Positions 18,901 to 26,537 of a stretch of DNA of 49,479 nucleotides are shown in pieces. Position numbers and translations under genes: made by a program. The notes under the pieces are model-generated. The model worked only from the letters and a program-made list of their open reading frames with translations. It had not been told where the DNA came from and made no database searches. Numbering within the stretch: position 1 is the first letter of the stretch; every line of letters starts with the position of its first letter. The DNA lies in NCBI GenBank assembly GCA_029288775.1, contig JARIGQ010000010.1, positions 1 through 49,479 on the forward strand, in the 5' to 3' direction. The DNA comes from Candidatus Nomurabacteria bacterium. Its GTDB lineage: Bacteria; Patescibacteriota; Minisyncoccia; Phycocordibacterales; UBA5272.

Positions 18901-21900
18901 GTAATCTTGGTTCATCTGAATTTTGGTTACTATACTCAGTTGTAAAGTACAAGCCAGAGTAGTAGGTACTCGTAGCACTGCTACTGCTTCGAGAAGTCAC
19001 AGAAGGAACAGTTATGTTACCTAGGTAGGTTGAGGTGGATGTTAATTCTGTAGAATTACCAGGCAAGCGTGCTTTTGCAGCATATACATACCACATTTCC
19101 TGTAGGGCACGATCAGATAGTAGATAACCACTTTCTTTGTAGTATTTTTCAAAGATCACCTTTTTAGCGTTCGTACAAGCAGATACAACAGAGTTACAAC
19201 CTGCAAGGATCATTACAGTCTTTACTTTAGTGGTGTCTGTTAGCCCAAGTAAAGCTAGGGTGTTGTATGTACTCGTAGACACATAAGGAAGATTACTGTA
19301 TTGATCAAGCGCAACAACAATTCCTGTAGCTACATAGGTATTATATGAACTAATGGTTCCACTATTTACTGTAAATGTCGCTTGACTACTCGTTGCAATA
19401 CTACTTGTAGCTATTCCTACATATGAGGAAGGAATAAGGTACTCCCCTGTTGAAATTTTAATAATATCGGTTATAAGTCCAGCAGTAGCAACTGTACTCG
19501 TACTTCTTTGGTTTATGTCATTTGCCAGTAGTTGCTTAGTCGTATCAGAAATACACGTCTGACGATTTGCCGTAGATGTTGCGGCACAGAATTTACTTGT
19601 AAACGGCGAAGCATAATACCCGGTAACCAAGTTGAGCAAAGATGTCTTATCTAGCAACGAAAGCGAAGATAGCGTGTTGTATGTAGAAGTAGCAATATAG
19701 GTACTTGATGTCGCAACTTGAGCCAAAAGGTCACCTTGGGATAGAGTGCTAATTGCTAGACCGGTAGTAGAAGGACTAACCTTTTGGTTGACAAGGGCAC
19801 TTGCTTGAACCACTTTCTTAAGTCTTTCTCCATTCTCATCGTAGGTATAACGCTCCGTGCCATTGGTACTTGTAGCTAAAACAAGCTGATTGAGAGTATT
19901 CCACGCGTATGAGTTATCTCCGGACTGAATACGATTTCCTTGCGAGTCATAAGATACGTTTACGCCTCCGATCGAAGTCACTGCATTAGCATTTTGCATT
20001 CCGTCCTTACTGTAACGATACAAAACATTATTTTCACTGATAATGTTTCCAATCGGATCATAGACAAGACTATCCACTAGAGCCCCTCCTCCGTCATATG
20101 AAGTAGAAGTTTGAGTTAGGCGAGCAAGATTGTCATAGGTGAAGCTATCACTCTTTGTGTGAGTCGTTCCTGCAATGTCCTTGTATGTTGTAAGGATATT
20201 GCTTGGAGTCATGTAATCCTTATAGGTAAATTCATCTTTGTAGAGCTCAACCTGGTTAGAGCCTGAAAGAGAACATCCTGTTGAGTTAAAAAGATACACA
20301 GACTTTCCTAATTTTGGCGAAATCACTCCATCGGTAGATGTCGTAGTGTAGGTATTGCAAAGCTGTATTCCATTGCCTAAAGAATAGGAAGAAAGATCCC
20401 CCATTGAGTTAAATGTGGTGTTGCTAACAATAGATTTCGTGCTGCCACTCGGGGTTATATATGAAAGTGAAGCTTGTTTCCCGTCTAAAGTATAGGAGTA
20501 GACAGCTTGTCCGTTGTCAGGATATGTAATCGTGGTTGGGTTACTAAAAGTATCGTAAGCGTAAGAACGAGTATATGTTTTGCCGTCAATAGAAAGCATT
20601 TCACTTCCTAATTTTCCATAGGAATTGTAAGTTAGCGTAGTTGAAGATGTACCTCGATTAATAGTACAAGGAGAAATATAGTTATTCACACAGCCTGTAT
20701 ATGTGAGGGAAACAGTAGATGTGCCGTTAGCTGAGTCAGATACGGTTCTAGTTGTCGGTCGGTTTAAAGCATCATATGAATAACTTATTGAACCAAGCGG
20801 TCCTGTTTTTGAAAGAAGGTTTCCTAAGGAATCATAGGTGTAGGAATAGGTGGTAAATGTTGAGTCTGAAGACGGGTGTGAGTCTTCTTGGTATGTTAAA
20901 AGCCCATTAGATAGGTAGTTGAAATTTCTAATATTTCCATTTGCATCGGTTATACGAGAGAGATTATTTGTTGGAGTATAAGAGTACGTAGTAGTATACG
21001 TATTTCCATTATTATATTCCTGAACAGTGGCCAAGTTACCATTAGCGTCATACGTATATGTTTTCTTGTGCTGAGTAGACGCATTGTCTTGGATAGTAAG
21101 CGATCGAGCACCGTACTGGTAAGTTACTTTACTTCCAAAAGCCTCCTTAGCTGTCACTCTTCCAAGACCATCGTAGGTATATATAGTTTTTCCGTTTGCT
21201 GGAGTGCCAGATGTATATCCATATCCTGTTGTGATGTATGGTAATGATACTGAGGTAACATTACTGCTTGCATCGTAAGTTGTGTCTTGGGTAGAAAAAG
21301 AATCAATGGTGCTTTCCTTTTTAGATTGAATTAACCTCCCATAACTATCGTAAATGTCTACAGAGCGAGCTTCCTGTCCACTTGAACCCATTTTTCGTGT
21401 ATAAACAGTAAGACCACCTCCGTACACATAATTGATCCTTGCTTCATCGTGAACACCCCCTCCAGAATCTAATGTATAAGATCTGGTAACTTTACCTAAT
21501 CCATCTACTTCTTTAACATAAGTTATTCCATCTGGTCCTTTAGTAGATAATAAGTTAAGTGTGTAAGGGTCATAAGAATACGTAGTCGTCCCATTGAGTG
21601 CGTCAACTTTTTGTATCGGGAAGTAATAAGAGCTGTCATAAGAAACTTTAGTTATGTTTCCCAGAGCATCCGTTGTTTTAGTTACGTTCCCCATAGGATC
21701 ATATTCAACTTGCGTTGAACTTGTGGCGTTTACCGTACCGTCACTATTATAAATAGTATCTAAGGTTGTGGTTACAGCTCCCTTATCTACTAATCCATAA
21801 GGAAGTCCATCATAGTAGTAGACAGTATTTCCTATTGTCTGACCTGAGTAGTCTGCAGTTGTCTGCTTAACCAAGCGTTGTGGACGTGTATTTGAATATA

Positions 21901-24562
21901 TATATGAAGTTACTGTGAGGTCCGACCCCTTGTCTGTAATAGTTGAAGAAGCAAAGGAAATGAACGGTTCAATATCTCCATAGTTGTATGAAGTCTTAAT
22001 AAGGCGCTTAGTTTCATCGTACACATTCCTGCTTGCTGAAGATACATAAGACCCATCAGAGTTGTAGAGATTCTTTATCTGACTATCTAGGTACGTAAAG
22101 GAAGAGGAAGCATACGAGTAGGTGGTATAAAGTGAAAGATCTTGGCTTACTAATGTTGAAGTGCCTGAGGATAGATCGAATGTGTCTGTACGATAACTCC
22201 TTCCGATATTGTAATAAGAGTCCCCTTTTTCCCCTGTGCTGGGGTTATCACCATTACCCTGGTGGAAGTACGTAACTGTTTTTTTATTTCCATCCACTAC
22301 TTCAACTTTACCGAAGCCAGCAAATTTGTGATCACGAGGAGCGGAGTCATCAAAATACATCTGACCATCTTGGAAACTATAGGAAACTACATGGGGAGTA
22401 GAATCTGATGGAGAAAGTTTCTCAGTGGTTGTGCCTACGGTGTACATCGGTACTGGTAGAGTAGGATTGAGACCACTTGCTGTTGTCCAAGAATAGGAGA
22501 CGTCTAGAGTTGACCCTAAAGGGCTTGTTACTTTAGTAAGAATGTCTTGTTTCTTTGTATTATTAGTAGCACCATCATAATCTGTATCTAAATCACCATC
22601 AGTATCATATTCTTTAGTATTTTTTTGGAGTGTATATGGGTTCCCAAAACCGTCTGTGCACTTTGAATAAGTTACTAAGTATCCAGAAAGCGGTGATGAT
22701 GTAGAAACGAAAGAATTCCCTGTATTAATCAATACTGTATTTACTGATTGATCTACGGGAGCCGTTGTAGGGAAGGTTCCTCCAGGACATGAACCGGAAG
22801 TGCCTGCATAATTAGAGTTGTACGAACGCACAATGTCAGGAAGGCCATCGTTATTGATGTCTACAAATCTAACTCCAGCTTCATATGGAGAATTCAGTCC
22901 TGTGTTATAAACATAGTAAGTGGAGGTCGAATACCCGGAGCCAGTATTCAGATAAATACTGTATGTGGTAGTGCCTGAAGCAGATCTAGAAATTTTGTCT
23001 TGTAGACCATCCCCATTTACATCAGCTAATTGGTCAGTACCTATGTTGAACCAGAAATTAGTAGAAGTACTGTAGTCAAATGTATTATTGGTTGTATTGA
23101 TTCCCACTCCATTATTTCCATACCTATCGTTATATACAACATCATCAAATCCATCCCCGTTTACATCTGTAACCACGGACTCCTGACTCCACCACCACTC
23201 ACCTTCACCCATTATCCGCAAAGCGGGAATTGGGTCATCCATGATCATAGCTCTAAGATAAGCAGGTGAGGTTGGTTTTTTAAGAGATCTTAACAAAAAC
23301 GTACTACTTCCTTGGTTGTATTTATAATTTACATAATGTCCCGAAGAATATGCACCGTAAGTAACCTCGGCTTGAACGAGATCTTTTTTGTAGTCACCAT
23401 TAATTTCTATAGGAAAATATCCATCTCCAGCATTGTAGAGTTCTAAAATGCCATTGTTATCAGTATCCATAACCACATTGGTTCCATAAGGACTAACACT
23501 ATTAGAAATAGTGCCTGAGAAATTTGGGGCTGACTTTTCGTAATCAAAGGTTGTTTTAGGTAGGGTGGTCCAGTCCCCGTTGGTACTTAGATGCTTCTCT
23601 TCAATCCCTTGAAGAAGCGACCTCGTACCATTTGATCCTGTGATGTACGTAAAGTAAAAATAAGCACTATCTTTACCATTTGTACTTACTTTAGTGGCGG
23701 ACACTCTCTTGGTATCAGTAGTTTTAAAGCCATATTTATAGCTAGATAACTGATCTAGCTTATTTTCTAAAGTAAAAGTAACTAAATTTAAAGGGTGAGC
23801 CATTGCATGTTCGGTATATGAAATAGAACTAGGGTATACGGTTCCAGAATCTTTTACATAACTATAAAGAATGCCGTTTCCAAACTTATCGCGAACTTCT
23901 GTGAGGTACCATCTCCCAATCAATACTCCTGAGTCGTCCTGGATACGGCTGTTATAGGTGTTACCAAAGTAATAGGTAGTACCGTCTCTATCTGTCATTT
24001 GCCATGTATTGCCTGTATACGTGTATTTTGGATAAGAACCATCATCTACTTTCTGTTCATAATTAACCCCGTTACTAGAAACCAACTCACCATGCAACGA
24101 AGAAATAAAAGCGGGGTTACTATACATCTTATCTGAGCCAGTTTTGGTGGTTCTTTCAACGTAGGGAATACTTATAGTCCAACCGTACCCGAACCACCCT
24201 GAATCGTTATTTTGGGAGTTATATGAAAGAGAAAGCTTTGGAGTCATCCCATTCCTACCGTCCGGTAAAGTTAAGGGGTAGGTATATGTAAGGGCTCCTG
24301 ACGACTGATCCACTCCGGAAGACCCCTGACTCTGGAGACGGGTTGCTTTATTACCCACTGGGTCCAGGGAAGCCGCAGATCCTATATCGTTAGAAACTGT
24401 ATCGGCGGCATAAATAGTTGCAACTGGAGTTAAAAGCTGTATAAAAACTAAAATAGCACTCATGATGAGTGCCTTTTTCCGAAGAAGAGAATACAAAAAT
24501 CTACGAGAACGTCTCGTGAGCGAACCGAATGTTGCGTTTGGCATTCGTACCCTGCTCCTCAT
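12986..24562 (-). CDS. Giant RHS/YD-repeat protein (3858 aa): signal peptide, SpvB-like N-terminus, FG-GAP/VCBS repeats, YD repeats, Ser/Thr-rich repeat region, Gly-rich domain, LamG-like domain, RHS core, HNH-like toxin tip
   Basis: PDGRNGMTPKLSLSYNSQNNDSGWFGYGWTISIPYVER; TYDANGNLATVQEYNNGNTYTTTYSYTPTNNLSRITDANGN; RGFTNQDFDDVTGLNYFHARYLDTKAHSFISVDP; C-terminal IQFHHNVEQRN...STDNVIPLSVGEHKEVSRFYSS. Confidence 0.9.
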   Translation of the reverse strand: MRSRVRMPNATFGSLTRRSRRFLYSLLRKKALIMSAILVFIQLLTPVATIYAADTVSNDIGSAASLDPVGNKATRLQSQGSSGVDQSSGALTYTYPLTLPDGRNGMTPKLSLSYNSQNNDSGWFGYGWTISIPYVERTTKTGSDKMYSNPAFISSLHGELVSSNGVNYEQKVDDGSYPKYTYTGNTWQMTDRDGTTYYFGNTYNSRIQDDSGVLIGRWYLTEVRDKFGNGILYSYVKDSGTVYPSSISYTEHAMAHPLNLVTFTLENKLDQLSSYKYGFKTTDTKRVSATKVSTNGKDSAYFYFTYITGSNGTRSLLQGIEEKHLSTNGDWTTLPKTTFDYEKSAPNFSGTISNSVSPYGTNVVMDTDNNGILELYNAGDGYFPIEINGDYKKDLVQAEVTYGAYSSGHYVNYKYNQGSSTFLLRSLKKPTSPAYLRAMIMDDPIPALRIMGEGEWWWSQESVVTDVNGDGFDDVVYNDRYGNNGVGINTTNNTFDYSTSTNFWFNIGTDQLADVNGDGLQDKISRSASGTTTYSIYLNTGSGYSTSTYYVYNTGLNSPYEAGVRFVDINNDGLPDIVRSYNSNYAGTSGSCPGGTFPTTAPVDQSVNTVLINTGNSFVSTSSPLSGYLVTYSKCTDGFGNPYTLQKNTKEYDTDGDLDTDYDGATNNTKKQDILTKVTSPLGSTLDVSYSWTTASGLNPTLPVPMYTVGTTTEKLSPSDSTPHVVSYSFQDGQMYFDDSAPRDHKFAGFGKVEVVDGNKKTVTYFHQGNGDNPSTGEKGDSYYNIGRSYRTDTFDLSSGTSTLVSQDLSLYTTYSYASSSFTYLDSQIKNLYNSDGSYVSSASRNVYDETKRLIKTSYNYGDIEPFISFASSTITDKGSDLTVTSYIYSNTRPQRLVKQTTADYSGQTIGNTVYYYDGLPYGLVDKGAVTTTLDTIYNSDGTVNATSSTQVEYDPMGNVTKTTDALGNITKVSYDSSYYFPIQKVDALNGTTTYSYDPYTLNLLSTKGPDGITYVKEVDGLGKVTRSYTLDSGGGVHDEARINYVYGGGLTVYTRKMGSSGQEARSVDIYDSYGRLIQSKKESTIDSFSTQDTTYDASSNVTSVSLPYITTGYGYTSGTPANGKTIYTYDGLGRVTAKEAFGSKVTYQYGARSLTIQDNASTQHKKTYTYDANGNLATVQEYNNGNTYTTTYSYTPTNNLSRITDANGNIRNFNYLSNGLLTYQEDSHPSSDSTFTTYSYTYDSLGNLLSKTGPLGSISYSYDALNRPTTRTVSDSANGTSTVSLTYTGCVNNYISPCTINRGTSSTTLTYNSYGKLGSEMLSIDGKTYTRSYAYDTFSNPTTITYPDNGQAVYSYTLDGKQASLSYITPSGSTKSIVSNTTFNSMGDLSSYSLGNGIQLCNTYTTTSTDGVISPKLGKSVYLFNSTGCSLSGSNQVELYKDEFTYKDYMTPSNILTTYKDIAGTTHTKSDSFTYDNLARLTQTSTSYDGGGALVDSLVYDPIGNIISENNVLYRYSKDGMQNANAVTSIGGVNVSYDSQGNRIQSGDNSYAWNTLNQLVLATSTNGTERYTYDENGERLKKVVQASALVNQKVSPSTTGLAISTLSQGDLLAQVATSSTYIATSTYNTLSSLSLLDKTSLLNLVTGYYASPFTSKFCAATSTANRQTCISDTTKQLLANDINQRSTSTVATAGLITDIIKISTGEYLIPSSYVGIATSSIATSSQATFTVNSGTISSYNTYVATGIVVALDQYSNLPYVSTSTYNTLALLGLTDTTKVKTVMILAGCNSVVSACTNAKKVIFEKYYKESGYLLSDRALQEMWYVYAAKARLPGNSTELTSTSTYLGNITVPSVTSRSSSSATSTYYSGLYFTTEYSNQNSDEPRLQYFNTIPYYITSTAFTELQAAGITQTTVESYQSQIDDLLGIKYASSTEYMVSLQSFAKNDKGITLSWSTLKELYLVVIGAASIPNNIGDYTQNAVYDLSNHLIINSYRTVNSQFTLQWTTACNGGYVASIPSPSRCVIGTSPFSLTVSTSTTVNYILSIKNSPSPTESSLLMGPSTNTTIGTDSHNYSTDLPYIFNSYYIQNLSSDGIRIDTNVTPTILTQQASSTSPLKILIMNDAQWGSTTYPWEAVAVTLKAYADTPRLTLASTTLVSGITNATTTSFTAGIQNTIAAYFGENHDSSFDISTGTTSPLVFISPESYREFASTTLKDAYQITKVFMATSTTQCASAASTTECDKTLRKAAFREIVTNLSGFTPSQAATEEFWMVHKGILTLPNISFASSTATTTINGYYQATSTNGAWVIQLSPGYYSTDYTATSTASTTVSIVNSQLGGTTFAPGSGSQYVIASCASYCDTPSFNGVAMTQLARQVAPSTNTDLRLYGIATTTSNSVSVTSNCGTYCGNATDHYKWISLKGLNTSNYYYDVQGGAGNSNQFSSLSVSENIQDKNNKVFVTSNTGTASSPLTATSISNIWYHTATSVGSTTYTIGSYGSSEIEVISIQFNHDLADTITPGYYTTTYHATTTTYYVATSSAVLPAIVSSTSTPYPVFSRSNLPQTLATSTAYYTSTTTIPGFWVDQVAYADSPSGGATSTSGSYTVHTFNSSGTFTVPSGASFNAEVLAVGGGGGGGGSQGGGGGGGQVISSSTVAFTAGTYSVTIGAGGTGGDAGATVSGGNGATTTFAGLVSKGGKGAPRPTNLNGGDSGSGKTGGTGILSGYYPSGGGAGDFANGVNGTGSTSGNGGTGTSSSITGTSLGYGGGGGGGGDSQGSTAGSGVDGGGNGATAFVNSPGSSGAANRGGGGGGGSNDNGCHCAGTAGGDGSSGVVIVRYLTSLFPYSATTTIRVYIATSTLVAPVTHLDLVPAGLLSDEQFNLTYATSGFALASTTLGISQDTYNELLKTPVRINSDVKTVFAYALPFATSSCPGQAATSSCVITAQKTKVKDSVSALSGFILSDAALEELYRVNNGDLSIIPMSLANAATSSSNQTIILPLDTSRALTSYSTSTASGTTTTSVGNICSFGTNGATTTMCRIGLPDLNTSIDTATFKYDLSTSTVATSSIKLNFTYWTQVASTTGATSTPQFTSVSSSTTVIGQKSGTSTFSFDLSSYYKDFITATTSAFVLTPDANGTSTQVFQALNPVLTFNRYISNQSITYATTTQFIPFDRSTIPSYATTTATTSIDLTNTPPIELSMMFSPEAGAFILNSTPSTYLVGNTGMVAYYKLDGNSNDAAGSTNGSDTNITYSSGNGKLNNGAGFNGTNSTVALGTGLNLAGGGMTIAGWVYINTNSLYQEAILDKRDVGGTMQYQFYVENSAAKLAFYTGTQYNSTSAVGSNGWHHVAVTLSNSSNGNLTFYIDGVQSGTASSVNLGSGTSARVAIGSQGSADYDFFHGAIDELGVWSRALSSAEIANLYNSGSGLAYPFATTGSSRQESYAGYTPDDSYLYSTSTQNILPAVSYPYATSSLATSTINTLTVATTTQYTVYTPFSSYQDDSRGTVTTYLTLNGNLVGTYTYQKGNEASTGKVTYLLTNYLGTPVITTDEHGDIVEMDMADVFGNYVQRDVRKDNAEHTRGFTNQDFDDVTGLNYFHARYLDTKAHSFISVDPMLYKLPQSYLLDPQQMNSYAYARNNPAIYNDPTGKCIGPLVVVCAEAAITIGAAILAALPTITQVINAILPQLPAVVSISANAIQQGNQATNPVSKVINYAGAIPIIPAVGSTANIASKGAQIASESKPAIQTGVSLAEQMGSKSFSSFDALKAAARKEFNVPEGIQFHHNVEQRNATKFGNDFIQSTDNVIPLSVGEHKEVSRFYSSRFTDPVTGQTFSQYRNYLEQFDLETHVDEGRRILKELLDY

Positions 24563-24722
24563 AGGTTACTTATGAGTGTATACCTTCAAAGGAGAATAGC
24601 AAGCAACTTCAGTGAACAAGTGAACTTAGTGAATAACTAAGATATATTTGTACTTTCTTCCTTCAAAATCCACACTAAGTACTCTAATTCTTTCTTAACT
24701 TGGTTTAGAAAAATGAAATCAA

Positions 24723-24779
24723 GGTCCACAAAGCACAAAACCTGGCCATTGTGCCAGGTTTTGTACTTTGTGGAGGACC
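24723..24779. terminator. Very long hairpin (~28-bp imperfect stem) between RHS and the serine hydrolase
   Basis: GGTCC-ACAAAG-C-ACAAAACCTGGC / GCCAGGTTTTGT-A-CTTTGT-GGA-GGACC. Confidence 0.65.
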
Positions 24780-24916
24780 GCAGCGATCTTTTGATAGCAA
24801 TCAAAACCACAAAGGGCGGGCTGCGAGTTCATCGAATGACACCGAAATGAAACTTCTGGACACAAAAGCTTTCCCCCTGTTGGGGTTTTTATTTTAATTT
24901 TTGTATACTTTTCCCT

Positions 24917-25933
24917 ATGACTCGGTTTCAACCTGACTTTTCTTTAACCCCGACCTCGCGGCATATTCTACTCTTTCTATGCGGCCTTTTTGTGGGAGGT
25001 ATTGCCATCAAAACTCTTACCTCTCCCGTCATTTCTATAAAGCGCGCAAATGATCCTGAATACACCTATATTAATCCCCTTCTTAGTTGTAGTATTTCGG
25101 AAAACAAAGAATTTACAGAATACAAACCCCTAGAAACAAAAATCAATAAAATAATCGGAAACGCGGGACCAAAAGTAACCAGTGTTTCGGTATATTATCG
25201 TGAACTCACGACTGGACGATGGTTTGGTATCAACGAAGAAGAAACCTATTCCCCCGCCAGTCTCATGAAAGTGCCTATCATGATTGCCTACTACAAGTTA
25301 GCTGAGTCGAACCCTAGCATTCTTTCTGAAGCGCTTTCCTCCACTTCATCACTTGTTGTTACTGACGCTTCGGAGCACTATAAATCCACACAACAACTTT
25401 CTTCTCGCCAATCATATAGCATAGAAACGCTCATAGAGGCCATGATTAAGTATTCTGACAACATGGCAACCAGCTTGCTTTTTGGACACATGGACGGAAA
25501 TTCCTTTGACGATGTAGTAAGTGACATCGGCATCAAGGTTCCCGCGCTTAGTCAAATTGGGGGGACGGATGACTTCATGACCGTCAAAGAATATTCCTAT
25601 ATTTTCCGTTTGCTCTACAACGGTACCTATCTCTCAAATCAACTCTCTGAACAAGCACTCAAACTACTTACCCAGACGGATTTTACACAAGGTTTGCGCG
25701 GGGGAGTGCCTCAAACTATTGCCATAGCTCATAAATTTGGAGAACGCACCCTCTATGATACTGCCGGAAAACCCACAAGCGAACAGCTTCATGATTGCGG
25801 CATCGTCTACTATCCTTCTCATCCGTACGTTTTGTGTGTAATGACAAAAGGAACAGATTTTGATGCATTATCCACGACTATCCAATCCATTTCTAAATCT
25901 ATTTACGAAAATGGAGTGAGCCCCTGGAAATAG
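24917..25933 (+). CDS. Class A beta-lactamase-like serine hydrolase
   Basis: SLMK (SxxK), SDN motif (KYSDNMATSLLF), HKFGERT in the position of KTG; N-terminal TM. Confidence 0.82.
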   Translation: MTRFQPDFSLTPTSRHILLFLCGLFVGGIAIKTLTSPVISIKRANDPEYTYINPLLSCSISENKEFTEYKPLETKINKIIGNAGPKVTSVSVYYRELTTGRWFGINEEETYSPASLMKVPIMIAYYKLAESNPSILSEALSSTSSLVVTDASEHYKSTQQLSSRQSYSIETLIEAMIKYSDNMATSLLFGHMDGNSFDDVVSDIGIKVPALSQIGGTDDFMTVKEYSYIFRLLYNGTYLSNQLSEQALKLLTQTDFTQGLRGGVPQTIAIAHKFGERTLYDTAGKPTSEQLHDCGIVYYPSHPYVLCVMTKGTDFDALSTTIQSISKSIYENGVSPWK

Positions 25934-25944
25934 CTTTGTTTTTA

Positions 25945-25980
25945 TAATTAAAAGAGCCTCCGTGAGGCTCTTTTAATTAT
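25945..25980. terminator. Bidirectional Rho-independent terminator
   Basis: TAATTAAAAGAGCCTCCGTGAGGCTCTTTTAATTA. Confidence 0.85.
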
Positions 25981-26450
25981 TCACCGAGAAGCTTATCCAG
26001 TAGATTTTTATTAGCGTCGTCTTTGTATTCTTGCATTTCTCTTCCAATCTCATCAAGCTCTCCTGCGAGCACGGTTTCCGCTTCAGGAAGAAGTTCGGTC
26101 TCCTCCTCTTCGATGTGATGAGTAATATTTTCTTCAAGCACTGTCATCTTAGCATCATAGGTTTCGCTTGTAACCGGCATTACTTTAAGTTCAAGCATAA
26201 TCATCTTTGCAGCATGATGCTCGGCTTGAGCCTCGTCAACAGGCAAAGGATGTTCTTCACTAATCGCTTCCTTAAGCTTAGGATAGAAGAACTTCTCTTC
26301 CATACGAGCGTGAATGGTAAGTGCCTTGAGAATTTCCCCGGCTAATTCTCCTTTACGTTCAGTGTTATCCGCTTCGAGTGCATTATACTCGTTGAACAAT
26401 TCCTTTACGGCTGCATGGTCATTTTTAATGATTTCAATTGGATTTGGCAT
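25977..26450 (-). CDS. Hemerythrin (HHE) domain protein
   Basis: IKNDHAAVKELF, HARMEEKFFYPKL, EHHAAKMIMLEL, HHIEEEETELLPEAE. Confidence 0.92.
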   Translation of the reverse strand: MPNPIEIIKNDHAAVKELFNEYNALEADNTERKGELAGEILKALTIHARMEEKFFYPKLKEAISEEHPLPVDEAQAEHHAAKMIMLELKVMPVTSETYDAKMTVLEENITHHIEEEETELLPEAETVLAGELDEIGREMQEYKDDANKNLLDKLLGE

Positions 26451-26537
26451 AGATCTAAAAAATTATTGGTAAACGTCTCCTCCCTACTATGCCGAAAGCA
26501 GAGGAATCTTTATTACACGCTTTTGAACTTTTAGGTA

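Noticed and set aside
24719-24931. 70-aa minus-strand ORF over the long hairpins
   Set aside because: Translates inverted-repeat DNA; no RBS or protein-like features.
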